A DNA stretch of 64,000 nucleotides from NCBI GenBank assembly GCA_947579605.1, contig OX388317.1, positions 14,837,384 through 14,901,383 on the forward strand, given 5' to 3'. Every line of letters starts with the position of its first letter. The stretch's first letter is position 1. Below, piece by piece: positions 22,101-33,294 of the stretch. A program made the position numbers and the translations under genes. Source of the DNA: Athripsodes cinereus. Its lineage: Eukaryota > Arthropoda > Insecta > Trichoptera > Leptoceridae. The notes under the pieces are model-generated. The model ran no database searches. It was not told the DNA's origin and worked only from the letters and a program-made list of their open reading frames with translations.

Positions 22101-22640
22101 AATGCTTCCTTTAACAAGATCTTGTTTTCCGTTCTACATTAAAAAAAAACAAAAACGATTGCAGACTCAAGAAACCCTGTTTATAGAATTTTGAAGTGCC
22201 AATTACGTCAGGTTTGTGAGAAAGGAGAGTTGAGGGTAGAATAAGATGAAATAAATATAAAAAAAAATGTATATGTTTGATAAAATGTGAAGTGTTTGGG
22301 ATAGTATTAATTTTTAGACTGTTTTTTAAATTTTTAAATTTTTGATATTTCTTTTTTAAGAGTTTTTTTGTATTGTTATTGCATACATTAGTGAAGTGTG
22401 AATGTGTTTGTGCGAATGAATGTATTAGGTATGTGTGCGAAATTGGGTGAGCAGTGATTTGTAATAGGAATGGGTGATTGGATGTATTGTGAATTGATAG
22501 GTACCTATATTATGTGTAAGATTTTCTATAATTGTTTTGTGTGTTATTGCTGAAGTATGCACTGTTTCGATGTAAGACTATTGGAATGTTTTTGTCGCTT
22601 ACATGTTTATATTTATATGTCTTTCATCTGTTGTGTACCA
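19184..22640 (+). pseudogene. Decayed LINE (Jockey/CR1-group), endonuclease to RT
   Basis: Pieces of one LINE ORF2 in order: apurinic endonuclease start (QNFRGLKTK, VLTEAWLN, GGGVLIAVD) at 19184-19500; endonuclease end (LDLVLSTIP, DSHYPSLLIDYE) at 19744-20127; linker and RT start (SFFSFVNSLKESRGYP, TKGVGPDGLAPIYY) at 20197-20637; WKMASIIPLHKSGSKSDVRN after the inserted fragment; [14 protein letters not shown] near 21391; the catalytic FADD at 21487-21498; and LEKCNLISFTK followed by a thumb region to 22014. Several frameshifts and stops make it non-functional. The 3' UTR probably ends near TGTAAATGAAGAAACA (about 22655). It could encode nothing intact, but all domains are recognisable. Confidence 0.85.
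20675..20972 (+). pseudogene. LINE C-terminal fragment inserted into the LINE above
   Basis: The frame reads TLNRLRSGVGNCRDN then CDCGAAQTMPHLLECPLCP, a LINE C-terminal zinc-binding segment (C.CG...T..H.L..C), and ends in ACGATAAATAAATTAG, a short TAAA-type tail. It lies between the host LINE's IYYRD...SDIY and GVYKK, so it split that ORF. ATTAG at 20670-20674 and 20973-20977 may be a 5-bp target duplication. Element order therefore is hAT, then LINE, then this fragment. Confidence 0.8.
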
Positions 22641-23112
22641 TGTAAATGAAGAAACAAATCAGTAATTCGCGGAAAGTATCGGATACTTACCCGGTACATT
22701 GTGGAAAAAGGTACTGCAAGAAAATATTCTTTAAGAAAACCGAGGAGTTTTGGAATATTTCAAATTCCTATACCATTTTCAAGTCAATATTCGCATTCGC
22801 ATTCGCATTCGCGAATGTCGGCATGAAATATTCGCATTCGCGAATATCCAAAATCAGACATTCGTTACATCACTAATACATACTATTCACATTACATGGA
22901 GTATTGAGAATGTAAAATAATACTACTTCTACTGTATGTATATTTAATGGAAATATTGGTTTTGTTCACAACCTATTATGACTCCATTCAACGGATATTA
23001 ACCTATATAAACCCATCGTTTTAACTAAGTAATTCCAAACTAATTAATTTTATAGCGACTCTAAAGTACGTACAGCAGACAGATTTTACAAAATGTCTCT
23101 TCATTTCGCCTA

Positions 23113-23636
23113 AAGTGTCTGTATGTGGCAGAAAAATGATCAACCTAGATATTTGATCAAATTTCTAAGAGTGATGATCTATTTACGGAAGGTACCTACT
23201 AATAAAACAATTTTGTGGGATGATTACCCTAAAGAAAGTCAGTGATTTGATCAAATACCTAATCCAACAAAAATATGGGTTGATTTCCTAAAGAAAGTTA
23301 GAAATTTGATCATATCCCTTAACTGTATTAGTGAAAAGAAGAAATTATGTAAATTTAACAAATGAAACTACCATATAAGGCTTAGAAAAGATAATGTCAC
23401 CTTATTCGGTAGTGCCTCGGACGGGAATTGAACCCGCATCCCTACCTTTACGCGAGGAGTGCATTGTCCAATTAACTAAAAGGAAAAATAAATATTGTTT
23501 AAATCACTGACTTTCTTTAGGGAAATCATCCCATAGGTTTGTTATTTTTATGTCTTCCGTAAATTAATCATCTCCCTTAAGAATTTGATAAAATCTCAAT
23601 TTTCATCATTTGCCTGCGACACATAATATAATATGC
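23113..23636. repeat. Foldback element, about 130-bp arms, tRNA-like interior
   Basis: Arms of roughly 23113-23245 and 23504-23636 match as inverted repeats (for example GGGATGATTACCCTAAAGAA against the complement of TTCTTTAGGGAAATCATCCC, and CTATTTACGGAAG against CTTCCGTAAATTA). The identity is high near the centre and lower outside. The left arm is partly duplicated in tandem at about 23254-23330. A tRNA-like segment lies in the centre (23413-23482). No target duplication was identified. Confidence 0.75.
23413..23482 (-). repeat. tRNA-like sequence (SINE head or tRNA pseudogene)
   Basis: On the minus strand TAGTTAATTGGACAAT resembles a D arm/A box, and GCGGGTTCAATTCCCGT forms a full T arm with a B box (GGTTCAATTCC). 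The 3' end CCGAGGCA has no complementary 5' acceptor strand (CCTTTTAG is there instead) and the anticodon stem is poor. It is therefore not a functional tRNA gene; a tRNA-derived SINE head or an old tRNA pseudogene inside the foldback is more likely. Confidence 0.6.
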
Positions 23637-24935
23637 AGTTTCGGCCCAATATACACTTACAAATATTAATTGTCCCTCAAAGTGGACTGTAAGAATTAAA
23701 CTGTTTTTAATAGCAGTGACCGATGTACCTAAAAATAATCGAAAAGAATTTAGTATAAATTGTAACTGTGATGTAGTCGTCCTAAAAAGAAGATACCTAA
23801 GGTGAAATGTCCTAGCTTATTTAAAATATCATAGGGGAAAGTATTTATTTTCGAGAACAAATAAGATCCCTGCTGAGAAACGAATGATAAATTTTGTGTA
23901 CGCAAAACCAATTAGATATAATTATGATTACAATTTCTGGTGTACCGACATAGCTACCTTCATTCTTGGAAAAAAAAACAAATTCACCTGTGTACAAATT
24001 TCTAACTTAGGTTTTAGACTGAATAAACTTTCCTTTTAAAAAGCTTTTGAAATAATATTATGTAGGTAGATAAACTGAAAAATTATTAATTCCTATGAAT
24101 TCTTGACTCAAGTTTTTAATTTTGGTGTTTAGTTAATTTTGGAAATAATAAAAGCAAACAGAGTTGTTAAATAGGAAGAGTTTAAAGTAAGTAAGTAAAT
24201 TACTGCTTTTGTTTTTTAAAAGGTCGAGCGGTTAAATTAAATATTGGTTGGTCGAAATACCTTCTTATTCTCAACCGGACACGTTGCGTCTTTTCAAACA
24301 AAATGAATGAGAAAAGCGCAGACAACAATGATTAAAAAAATTATCAGAAGTTTATTTAATACAAGTAGATATTTCGTCAAAAAGTCATTTTTGGTGGTTT
24401 TATTTTGGTGGCTTAATCGGAAGATTTTTGGCTTAAATATAAATGCCGGTAAACTCTGCTTTTACGATACAATCACATTGCATGTAGTTAGAGTACCTAC
24501 AAGGAAATAATAAATTGTATTGTTGGTTGATAGTCTAGCGTTACATAGTTTTGGATCTTTAAACAGGTAGTCTGTTGTTCAAATCCAGCAGCTAACATAC
24601 TCCACCTTTTTTATTATGTTTTAAGAAAGTGTTTTTAGTATCAAAGTGTATTTGGATTTATTACAATGCCATTCATCAAAAAATATTTCAAAAATTATCA
24701 TTCAGAAATTTCAAAATTATTTTATTTTGTGGTTCGCAGTGAGAAGTGTACGTGTTTCCGAAGTTGTTCATTATAACTGAGTACCTATTTCAAGTTTTAT
24801 ATTTTATTTAGAAAATGGCAAAATTATGCAAATGAAATTATTAATACAAGTTAAAGCTTTTTAGAATATTTAACTTGTTGAAATCGCCACAAGTCAATGT
24901 TGGGTATTATGTAAAATTAATATTTTATTAAGTAT
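23637..24935. other. AT-rich DNA without recognised gene
   Basis: Nothing recognisable on either strand over 1.3 kb. Confidence 0.5.
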
Positions 24936-24943
24936 GTAGTAGG

Positions 24944-26028
24944 CAGTCGCGTGCCTGCCATACATGCAAAAAAGCACAGCATGCCCATAGAATCTATGAA
25001 GAAAATATTGAAATCATCAAAAACTAGTTTGAATTTGCCGCCAAACATTTCGTTGCAAAGAGAACAATTCACAAAAATATACGCAGCAAATATACAATTT
25101 TTGTAAGTTTTAGAGTTTTTATCAAAAGCGCGTACTATTTGTATTGAAGTGCGTGTACAATCGATACGTTATTTTGACTTTTTTTTAATAAAATCCAATA
25201 ATTTACCGTGATAGCTAAATTAATGGTTTAGTAAGTTATTGCTTTATACGTAGCCTCTGTTCTCACTAACACACACTTAAATTTTAGTGTGAATACGTAG
25301 TAGACAATGACACGCCATACATGTGTATTATTGGGTATGTTTGGTTGTATGTGTGCACTCTTAAGGACAAAATAAGCAAGCATGCACGAATAACGTTTGG
25401 GTGCATTATGTACCTATATGAGTATGTTTTTATTTGTATTGGTTGTGTGATGATTGTGTGAGTCGTGCGTAACGTACTAGGCAGTTAAAAATAATTAGAA
25501 GGTAGATACTATGTGCAACCGCTAATAGTTTTTAGACTTGAAACGTTCTTCATAAAGGATTGATTAATATTATGATGGATGCGCGAGACAAAATAAATTG
25601 TATAGTAATTACGACATTTAACTTTAAAGTTACTTACATACTTAAAAATAGTATTTATTTGTATCGCAGACTTCTTGTATTTTATTTATTTATATTAAGG
25701 ACCCATGAAGTCTTTGGCAAACAATAGATCTCCCACTAAAGTTTTTAAGTGTCTTTTAAGAGACATCGCATATAAACCATTTAATATCTTAAATTCAGCA
25801 AAGGGGTATGTCAACCATTCTGGATATCTTATTTATTTAATTTTTTTTATTATAATGAATGTAAGACCAACATGAAAAGCTTAGTCCCGTCTCCGATATA
25901 TATCGGAGACGGGACTAAGCTTTTCATATATATATATATATTATTCTCAAGGACGTCCACTCGTTTGCGAGTAAAATAGTATATTTGTACAAAGCATGCC
26001 CGATGTGAAAAGCCTAGTCCCGCCACTG
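24944..26028. mobile_element. hAT-type non-autonomous element (1085 bp)
   Basis: It begins CAGTCGCGTGCCTGCC and ends ...CTAGTCCCGCCACTG; the last 13 bases reverse-complemented read CAGTGGCGGGACT. The CAG...CTG ends and the perfect 8-bp duplication GTAGTAGG (24936-24943 and 26029-26036) place it with hAT elements. The interior is AT-rich with no transposase, and contains a 56-bp palindrome made from sequence resembling the right end. Confidence 0.85.
25872..25927. repeat. 56-bp perfect palindrome inside the hAT-type element
   Basis: ATGAAAAGCTTAGTCCCGTC (from 25872) and its complement ending at 25927 meet at CGATATATCG with no spacer. The half-site resembles the host element's right end (GTGAAAAGCCTAGTCCCGCC at about 26005-26024), so the palindrome looks like two right ends joined head to head. 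Confidence 0.9.
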
Positions 26029-26036
26029 GTAGTAGG

Positions 26037-29000
26037 TACCTACCAATCTACATAAATGTAAGAAAGTTAACTTATTCTGCCAGTCTTCCTTCACTTACTA
26101 GCTAGAAGACTCATGAATTTTAATATAAAGATTCTAAGCAGTTTGCAAAGCAATAAATGTTTCTTAGTAAAATCATCTTCTTATAGATTTAGCGACAAGA
26201 AAGGGAAGAAACTAAGCTTCTTGTGTGTATACCAAAAAAAATCCTTTATAAATGTGGAGGCTTTTTTGGGATGAGGGAGAAATGTGAAAAAATAAACATC
26301 TTCGTTTATTAAGATAGATAAATATTTTTTGCTTCATAAGTTAACTATTGTGCTATTAAAAATAATATTTTCGGAATGAATGGTAATATAAGTCGTATAT
26401 TATATATAAGTGAAAATAAAGCATTGCAATATGTCATGTTTCACTGCCGACTTTATCCGTCTTCTTGACACAAGCCGGAAGTCTTTAAAGGTGTTTTCTG
26501 TGAACAGGTTTATGGCAGAATATTGGGCAAACATAATTATTGTGATCTATCAATCTGTTATGATTTCGAAATATATTTTTGAATGGTGCAGATAAAATTT
26601 GAATTTATAAAAAAAATACTGTAAAAATATTTACTTTATACTATAAAACACATATTTTAATGCAGAGATAGTACTCTTGAAAATGTCCACAAGTGTGGAC
26701 GAAGACTTAAGAGTTTTAAAATATATTGTGAATATTTAAACAGTATGTTTTTTAAAAAAACTACATTTATTCAAACAGATTTTGATACTGTTAACATAAG
26801 TATCTTTCAACAATAATTTTTTAGTAGATATTTGACTCATATTATATACCTTATTCGACTCAAATTCAATCCCAGATTCATCTTTTAAATTACTGAAATC
26901 GAATATTTTTGAGTGCCACGATAGCATATTATGTGAACCGGTTAGTCAGTCCGGAGGTTTTTCCATTTAAAAATAAAAGTATAATAATTCAGTGATTTTA
27001 ATCCCTGACCCGTCTGCTGGCTAGCTTCCTTGAGGGTAAACTTTGATATCAAGGACCTTTATTTATATTATTAAAACATACAAGTGTGGTTTTCTGTGGA
27101 AAAATTAACATGTAAGGTCGTTATAAAATATAAATAGCGGTTAGAAGTATAAAATGTAAATACATTTCAGAGATGCTTTAGTTAGAAAGGGGAATTGTGT
27201 ATTATTTGTGTTTAGTAGAATATTATGCCAATATGCAGACCACAAAATAAGGGAGGACATGTTTTTCTAAAATCATCGAATCTATTACAACATTATACGT
27301 ATATATTAATTGCACATATTGATGAAAATACACAAATTCAGCATAGATAAAATAGTTGAAAAAAGTTTGATTTGATTACAGTTTGACAGTGTTTGAAAAA
27401 AGAATTATTACATTTAACAAAAATTGTCACAATAAAAAAAAAAATTAAAAATTATTATTGATCTTTTGTTAAGATGACAAAAGACTTATGATTGTAAATT
27501 AAAGATAAGTGTCCGAGAAAGCATCGAAACATTGACAAAAACAATGATTCATGATGATTACAGCCATTAAAATTGATTCACCAAAGCTGGTAGATTAAAA
27601 GAAAAAAACGTTGATTTTTTCAATAATTTCAACGGTCAGATCTATGATTCAAATAAACATTCGATGCTTTTGCAATTCGTTTCCACCTCAGGTTGGGATG
27701 AAAGCATTCTCTAGTAGGTATAATAGTACGATGACATTACCATGAGAATGCTATGAGCACAGCATTCAATATCTCGTGTCATTACCATATTATTATTATT
27801 ATTACTAGATATTATCTATTATTCATTTAACCTATGTATGTATATTATATGAAGTCATTTCATGCTATTACCATCCCTATAGGAAAGAGAAAGTTTGTGG
27901 GAAATAAAATATAAATATAAGATTATGTATACCTATACAATTCTGGAACCTATTTTTACTTCAGTTAATACAAATTTTTGAGTATCCTGTAAAATAAAGA
28001 GTAGCATCAGAGTAGCTACACTCTATGAGGCTGTATGTTTAATAAAGAATCCCAATGAATTGAAACGAATTACAGAATACATTAGGTATGTTGGTGAAAA
28101 TGCGCAGTGTTGAAGTGTATATTGGTATTTTATTTAATTGAGTTCTCAATTTGGAATTTAAGTAAATGACATTTAATTTACCAAAGCACCATTTTTACTT
28201 TTTTCTGCCTTAGACATTTATCTTTGCAAAATGAGTTAATAATAATAAGCTTCCTATTTTTCAAATTAACATAATTTTATAAAACGCTCAAGATCATTTT
28301 TAGTAGATTGATATCTTGGGAAGAAGGGTACGTAGATAATTATAAACCATGTATTATATTTCTGCTTACAGCGTATATTCAGTTGCTCACCTTTGTCTCT
28401 AAATTCGCACGCATTAAAAATATTTATTCCTGTTTTTTTTAAGTCGTTCGAGGGTGTATACAGTACAAAACCCAAACATGGGATAAACAGTTACAATAAA
28501 TTCTAATGCAAATATTCAAGAATTCTATAATCTAAACCACACACCTACTTGCCGACGTAACGTGAAAATCGTTATCTCATCTTTACCCACATATTTTTTT
28601 CATAAAAAAATTGTACCACTTTGAATACATTATCTTTTCCACAGACTTTGTTGAAACCAAGGTTATGTTTTCGAAATGTACGAGCATCTTTGAACACTTG
28701 TAGCTCCCTCTACCCGCTCTAAGACACCCCGTCAATCTCACCTCCACCCACAATACATTCAAGTATAGCCTGCTTAACAAATTGGATACTCCTTGTTTCA
28801 CCCTATAAACCTACTTAACGGGATAACACGCAAGCCCTTGAGAATCATATGATCCTTGTGTTATACGAATAGTAGCGAAGGCATTGGAAGTATTACGAAT
28901 ATGTACCTACTTATATTTATACCTATATAACTAATACAGACTATTAACTTCAATATAGGGAGTAAGTATCTAAATAAACAAACGTAGAGAGTTTGGATTA

Positions 29001-29194
29001 TAAATTCCGCCCTGAGCACGCAGCACTTATCTTTCGTTTTCAGGTTGGTCTTCATTATTAGTTCTAATAATTCTAATGATCATTATATTTTATTACCTTA
29101 ATTATATGTGTTACTATTTTTATTAAGTATTCTTTTATTTAAAATATGAAATAATGTTTTCCGGAGGAAAGTTATAGTTTATGGACATGAATAA
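26037..29194. other. AT-rich DNA without recognised gene
   Basis: Over 3 kb with only short ORFs. AGGGTGAAACAAGGAG (minus strand, about 28790-28805) resembles dispersed insect repeat ends, but no element could be delimited. Confidence 0.5.
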
Positions 29195-29460
29195 TTATTA
29201 TATAGACAATATCTCCATTGCGGGGAGACCCCTTTCACATCCAGATATCTCAGGTCAGTAGATTCTTATTTATCCCCACATTTAATCCAAAAAAAATCCT
29301 CATTAAATAAGCTTGAAGGCTAGGCCGGTCAAAACCGCCATCGTGGGAATCCTTTACATTGCAATTATCTCTTTAATGTCCTTTTTCAATTCGCCGCTAA
29401 CAGTCTTTAGACCGTCTCAAGGGTAGGTGAAACGTGTAGGTTTTAGTCGGTTCCTGAATT
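29195..29460. other. GC-richer single-copy patch
   Basis: The composition rises here (for example CTCCATTGCGGGGAGACCCC, GAAGGCTAGGCCGGTCAAAA). It is not repeated elsewhere in the window and codes for nothing recognisable. A conserved non-coding element or an old element fragment is possible. Confidence 0.3.
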
Positions 29461-29981
29461 TGGTGGAAGGTGATTTAAACAGAAGGCTCACTGTTCAAAT
29501 AAAAGAAAAAGAAGGTTAAATAACTATACCCAGAAGTAGAGAAATAAAAGTGTTAGCAAGAAGAATGTTAGTTTAAATATTTCATTTCATTTATCAGGAC
29601 GTGGTATTATAATTTTAACTTAGTTACGTATGTTAATATGTATACAATAACGGAATTTTTATTTAAACGTAACGCGTAAAACGTAACTGTAAAATGAGAG
29701 AAACATTTCAATGAATTTATCATAAATTTAATTACAATTGCCGTAAACGCGTATGAAATATAATGTTGCCATATTCCATTGTATCGGTTTGTATCAGACA
29801 ATAATATAATATATACGCTGTAAAAAGGTGTTTCAGGTGGATTGTAAATCAAAAATATGAAATCGTCTGGTTTTTATTTTATTGTATGAATATTTTATTA
29901 GGTTCGTTATATTTAAATTTATTTCCATTTTATACCAACCGTAACAATTCCCTTTTGTATTAACCATTCTGATCCAGTCAC

Positions 29982-30858
29982 CAGTGACGTGTCTTTCATC
30001 CAAGCCGAAAAATGCAGGCTATTACCTAAAATTTTCGAGCTTAGAAATAATAAAAAAAAAATATAAAATAACTTGCAGTTCACAATCCGGTTATTTTAAA
30101 TTTCGCATGCAATCGCTCACCATGTTTAAATTCGACGCGATGTTGTCGGAAGTGTGAACGATAGATAATAATTATTATTCGGTTACGTCGCGTCGTTCAA
30201 ATTGTAAAAAAAATAACTTGCTATACCTACATAAACATCATATGAAACCGAGCTGTTCTAAATCATTTGTTTCACAAAACTCGTAGTAAGAAATGCGGAT
30301 ATTTTTTTCTTTCTCGCTCGTCGCTTTTTTTGCACAGTATTCGACAGCGCTCTCTCGGTTTTAGCATTTGATACTCAAATTATAGGTCTACGCGGTAGTA
30401 TACGGTATTACGGAAAAATAATAAAGCCATAAGCTTGCTTAATACTAATGATCATTGTTTATTGAATGCACTAGCCCTCGTTCAATAAATTTAAGATAAT
30501 TTGGGCATTGTAAGTTTTTGGATGGGTGACCTAGTAATATGAAGCAGACTTATATATGTATTTTTTTTAGTAAATTAAATGTTTTTGTGTCAACACTTTG
30601 GAAATTCATTATGAACATATTAAAACATTGTATATTTTCCAAATTAAATTTATTCACCTCAAACTTTTTCGCCAAGACTTCTACTTGGCATCATCTGGAG
30701 CACTCTTTTTTGATAATATAACATCTAATATAATTTTTAAGTTGAATGAAAAAATTGTATTCATATTATACTAATATTGAATTTTTATTCAATAATTTAT
30801 TTATTCGTAATTATTGACGATGTGCCTACCCAGTATTCAAACCTTAGACACGCCACTG
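29982..30858. mobile_element. hAT-like non-autonomous element, older copy
   Basis: The left end CAGTGACGTGTCTTTCATCC and the right end (reverse complement) CAGTGGCGTGTCTAAGG agree at 12 of the first 13 positions. The flanks CCAGTCAC (29974-29981) and CCAATAAC (30859-30866) match at 6 of 8 positions, as expected for a decayed 8-bp duplication. The interior includes TTCTCGCTCGTCGC and AGCGCTCTCTCGG stretches and a ribozyme-like motif near 30668-30697. No transposase. Confidence 0.6.
30668..30697 (-). repeat. Hammerhead-like core, decayed
   Basis: Minus strand: CAGAUGA, an extra U, a 6-bp stem GCCAAG/CUUGGC with a 7-nt loop, then GAA. This is the same layout as the 2340-2440 motif with the same extra U, but U4 is A and the predicted cleavage base is G, so it should be inactive. 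It lies inside the hAT-like element 29982-30858. Confidence 0.35.
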
Positions 30859-30950
30859 CCAATAACTGGCGGTTTCTTTACATAATATATTATTATTATT
30901 ATTATGGATTGGATAGTGTTACGCAACACTGTATCAAGTCACTTTTTTTT

Positions 30951-31178
30951 CTAAACCATCACAGCATCTTCTACAAATGGGATACCTAACCAGTAGACCA
31001 ACTACATGTAATAAACATGCAAGTATCCTCTCAAAAAAATGAAACATTCAGGAAGGGTGGCATGCCTGATCACTGAATTAAAGGTATTCAATGTCTTATA
31101 GGTGATGTTTTATGAATGCCTGCCTTTTACAAAACATTCGAAAATCTACAGAAAAGAATAGGAGATCTATTATTTGCT
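30951..31178. repeat. Unclassified dispersed repeat, copy B
   Basis: It carries ACCATCACAGCATCTTCTAC, AGACCAACTACATGTAATAA, the block around CACTGAATTAAAGG and the CTGCCTTTTACAAAACATTC block in the same order as copies A and C, so it is one of the fuller copies. No coding content recognised. Confidence 0.7.
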
Positions 31179-31471
31179 GAAGACCAACCCACATCTAGGA
31201 GAATGGTGTTTTGTGTTGAGTCAACACCAATAGATACAAATGTATTGTATGTGCATTATTGACATGTAACGACCAATTGTAATAAAAATATTTGTTCACA
31301 TATGAAATTTATTTGGTAACATTTTGGGTTTTAATTAGAACACCAACTTAAATTTTTACTATACTATACTTAATGCCATACTCATATTCCACATGGAATA
31401 GGCAGTGAGGACGGAACGTCACACATCTCTGTCCATAATACTTCTTTCGTTTTTTTTACATTTATAGGCAA

Positions 31472-31866
31472 CTTGAGACTGCAGAGATGCGAATGCTCAG
31501 ATGGTCAGCAGGATTATCATTAAAAGATAAGATAAGAAGTTCACGCATTCGTGGTGGCATGGGTGTGACTGACATAAATAACAAACTAGAAGAGAGGCAA
31601 CTAAGATGGTATGGACACATAAGACGGAGACCACCGAAACACACTGTAAACAAAGCCACATCAATAAATCTCCCTCGACATCCATCAAGAGGGAGACCAT
31701 AGAATACCTGGATGACACAATGCAATAGAATCCTGCGGAGAAATGGCCTGGATGAAGATGATATAAGAAACAGAAGAGTGTATAACCTCAGAACGAGAAG
31801 AGCCGACCCCAACAGCCTTCTGCGGCAATAAGTTGGGACAGTGCCAGGAAGAAGAAGAAGAAGATA
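31472..31866 (+). pseudogene. LINE C-terminal fragment with (GAA)n tail
   Basis: Translation: ETAEMRMLRWSAGLSLKDKI then LEERQLRWYGHIRRRPPKH, HPSRGRP, and after a stop NTWMTQCNRILRRNGLDEDD and LRTRRADPN. This is the LINE post-RT tail (EMR.LRW..G......D, LRWYGH..RR). It ends in AGGAAGAAGAAGAAGAAG. One in-frame stop near 31702 and the lack of RT show it is dead. The tail type matches the fragment at 36552-36720. Confidence 0.8.
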
Positions 31867-32435
31867 GTTTCTCAAACATGCACTTCGATTTCCCTTACAA
31901 AACACGCCGCCGTCTTTAAGAATTTGATCAACGTAATTTTAGAATTTGTGTACCTTCTCACACCCCCTTTTTTAGATTGATATTATCCTCTTCGTCATAT
32001 TTTCATCATTCATTCACTCACATGTCCAAACCATCGCAATTTATTTACATGCATTCCACAATACCCCTATCGCATCCGCTCATCCTCGTAACCTCATTTC
32101 TCACTCAATCACGCAACGTTTTACTAACCATTCTTTTCTGCGATCGCATAATATCTGCAGCATTTATTATATTATACTTTCGTCATTATTTAACCACATA
32201 CAAGTTTCGCTTACATGCAAATTGTTGGTAAATGAATGGGTTATTTTTTCAATTTTGTATTTTGACACATTTTCCCATATTTTTTATAATCCATATAGAA
32301 TAATATCCACGTTTAACATTATGCGATCATGCATCCAACAAATTAATACGCATTATGTTTTTTGTGTTAATAAATATTTTAACAATAGTAATTGCAAAGT
32401 TTATATTTTCGACCGACGCTTCTTGGTGGAATTCA
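31867..32435. other. AT-rich DNA without recognised gene
   Basis: Nothing recognisable; the ORFs 31977-32231 and 32222-32446 have no identifiable motifs. Confidence 0.45.
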
Positions 32436-32482
32436 CGCTAGCCTGATGATGAGAGCGGAAGCTACTGAAAACCGGCTCATCA
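32436..32482 (+). repeat. Weak hammerhead-like motif with strong hairpin
   Basis: GCCTGATGATGAGAGCGG...CTACTGAAAACCGGCTCATCAC contains CUGAUGA plus the extra U, then GAA and a C in the cleavage position. TGATGAG...CGG can pair instead with CCGGCTCATCA, which competes with the ribozyme fold. It is followed by AGTGGAAATACTAAATAAATT, a context similar to the other cores. Assignment is weak. Confidence 0.25.
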
Positions 32483-32769
32483 CAGTGGAAATACTAAATA
32501 AATTATTTGTTCATTATTAAATTGGTTATTTCAATTTTGTTTTTCTGCAATGTTTTTACAGAATCTTTGTATTCGATGATTTGTTTGACTGTGTGACTGT
32601 GTGATTTGACGACCTTGATCAATAAGGGCAGATTGTATAATTTCTGTGAGATAATTTTCCACTCTGTGTTTTTAAGAAAAGGGTCTAAGGGGAAAAAAAG
32701 AAGTTAAAAAATTGTTCTATTGTATGAAATGGCATTTATTAATAGGAAGCAGGTCTTCATAATTGTTGA

Positions 32770-33010
32770 AAGTCCATGCTAAGAGTGCGGCCTAGGTGAG
32801 GAGACGCTTGACCATGTTTTCCTGGGTTGCCCTATTAGGGATGCGTATGATATTTTTGTTATATTGAATCATTATTGAGTATGACATCCGATACAGTGCA
32901 TTTGTCCCTTCTCAAATCGATGAAGGCCATTGTTCTATAATAACTTTCTTCTAACTATTTTCCTGAATGTTTTTGGCACAGATCATCCTTGTAGGATGCT
33001 ATGCCACAAG
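32770..33010 (+). pseudogene. LINE C-terminal fragment (Jockey/R1-group)
   Basis: Translation gives CGLGEETLDHVFLGCPIRDA and, after stops, FLNVFGTDHPCRMLCHK. CG..EETLDHVFLGCP is a LINE C-terminal zinc-binding motif. About 80 codons with several stops and no catalytic domain. Confidence 0.65.
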
Positions 33011-33248
33011 TGAAAAAAAAGGTCTTCATAATAGTTTCTGACGCAGTATTCTCGTACAAATATAAACTATTTAACTTTTTTTATTATCAAATACCGTCGT
33101 CAATAAAATATTCCATAAAATATCAACCTATATGTATCAATCCATAGCCATAATTTTATTGTATCTCACTTTGTGGTTTAACAAAATATCTATGTATCTT
33201 TAAAGTATTCTTTGATGACATTTTACAAGTCTGTTCAATATCACAGCC

Positions 33249-33294
33249 TACAAAAGATACCTTTAAATATGAAAATTTAAAGGTATCTTTTGTA
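33249..33294. repeat. Short hairpin, 20-bp arms
   Basis: TACAAAAGATACCTTTAAAT (33249-33268) pairs exactly with ATTTAAAGGTATCTTTTGTA (33275-33294), with a 6-nt loop. It could be a small MITE relic; no flanking duplication was identified. Confidence 0.7.

Larger units (their letters stand above)
18857..22875. mobile_element. hAT-type non-autonomous element with nested LINEs
   Basis: The ends are inverted: TAGTGATGTAACGAAT at 18857 and ATTCGTTACATCACTA ending at 22875. Both are followed inward by runs of the hexamer ATTCGC / GCGAAT (18868-18965 and 22787-22855). The flanks are an exact 8-bp duplication ATACATAC (18849-18856 and 22876-22883), the length expected for hAT transposases. No transposase was recognised in the arms. 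Most of the 4.0 kb is a LINE insertion (about 19184-22640), so the original element was probably under 700 bp. Confidence 0.85.

Noticed and set aside
23413..23482. Functional tRNA gene on the minus strand
   Set aside because: The T arm is good but the acceptor stem has no 5' partner and the anticodon stem is poor.
31462..31905. 147-codon minus-strand ORF
   Set aside because: It is antisense to a clear LINE C-terminal fragment on the + strand.
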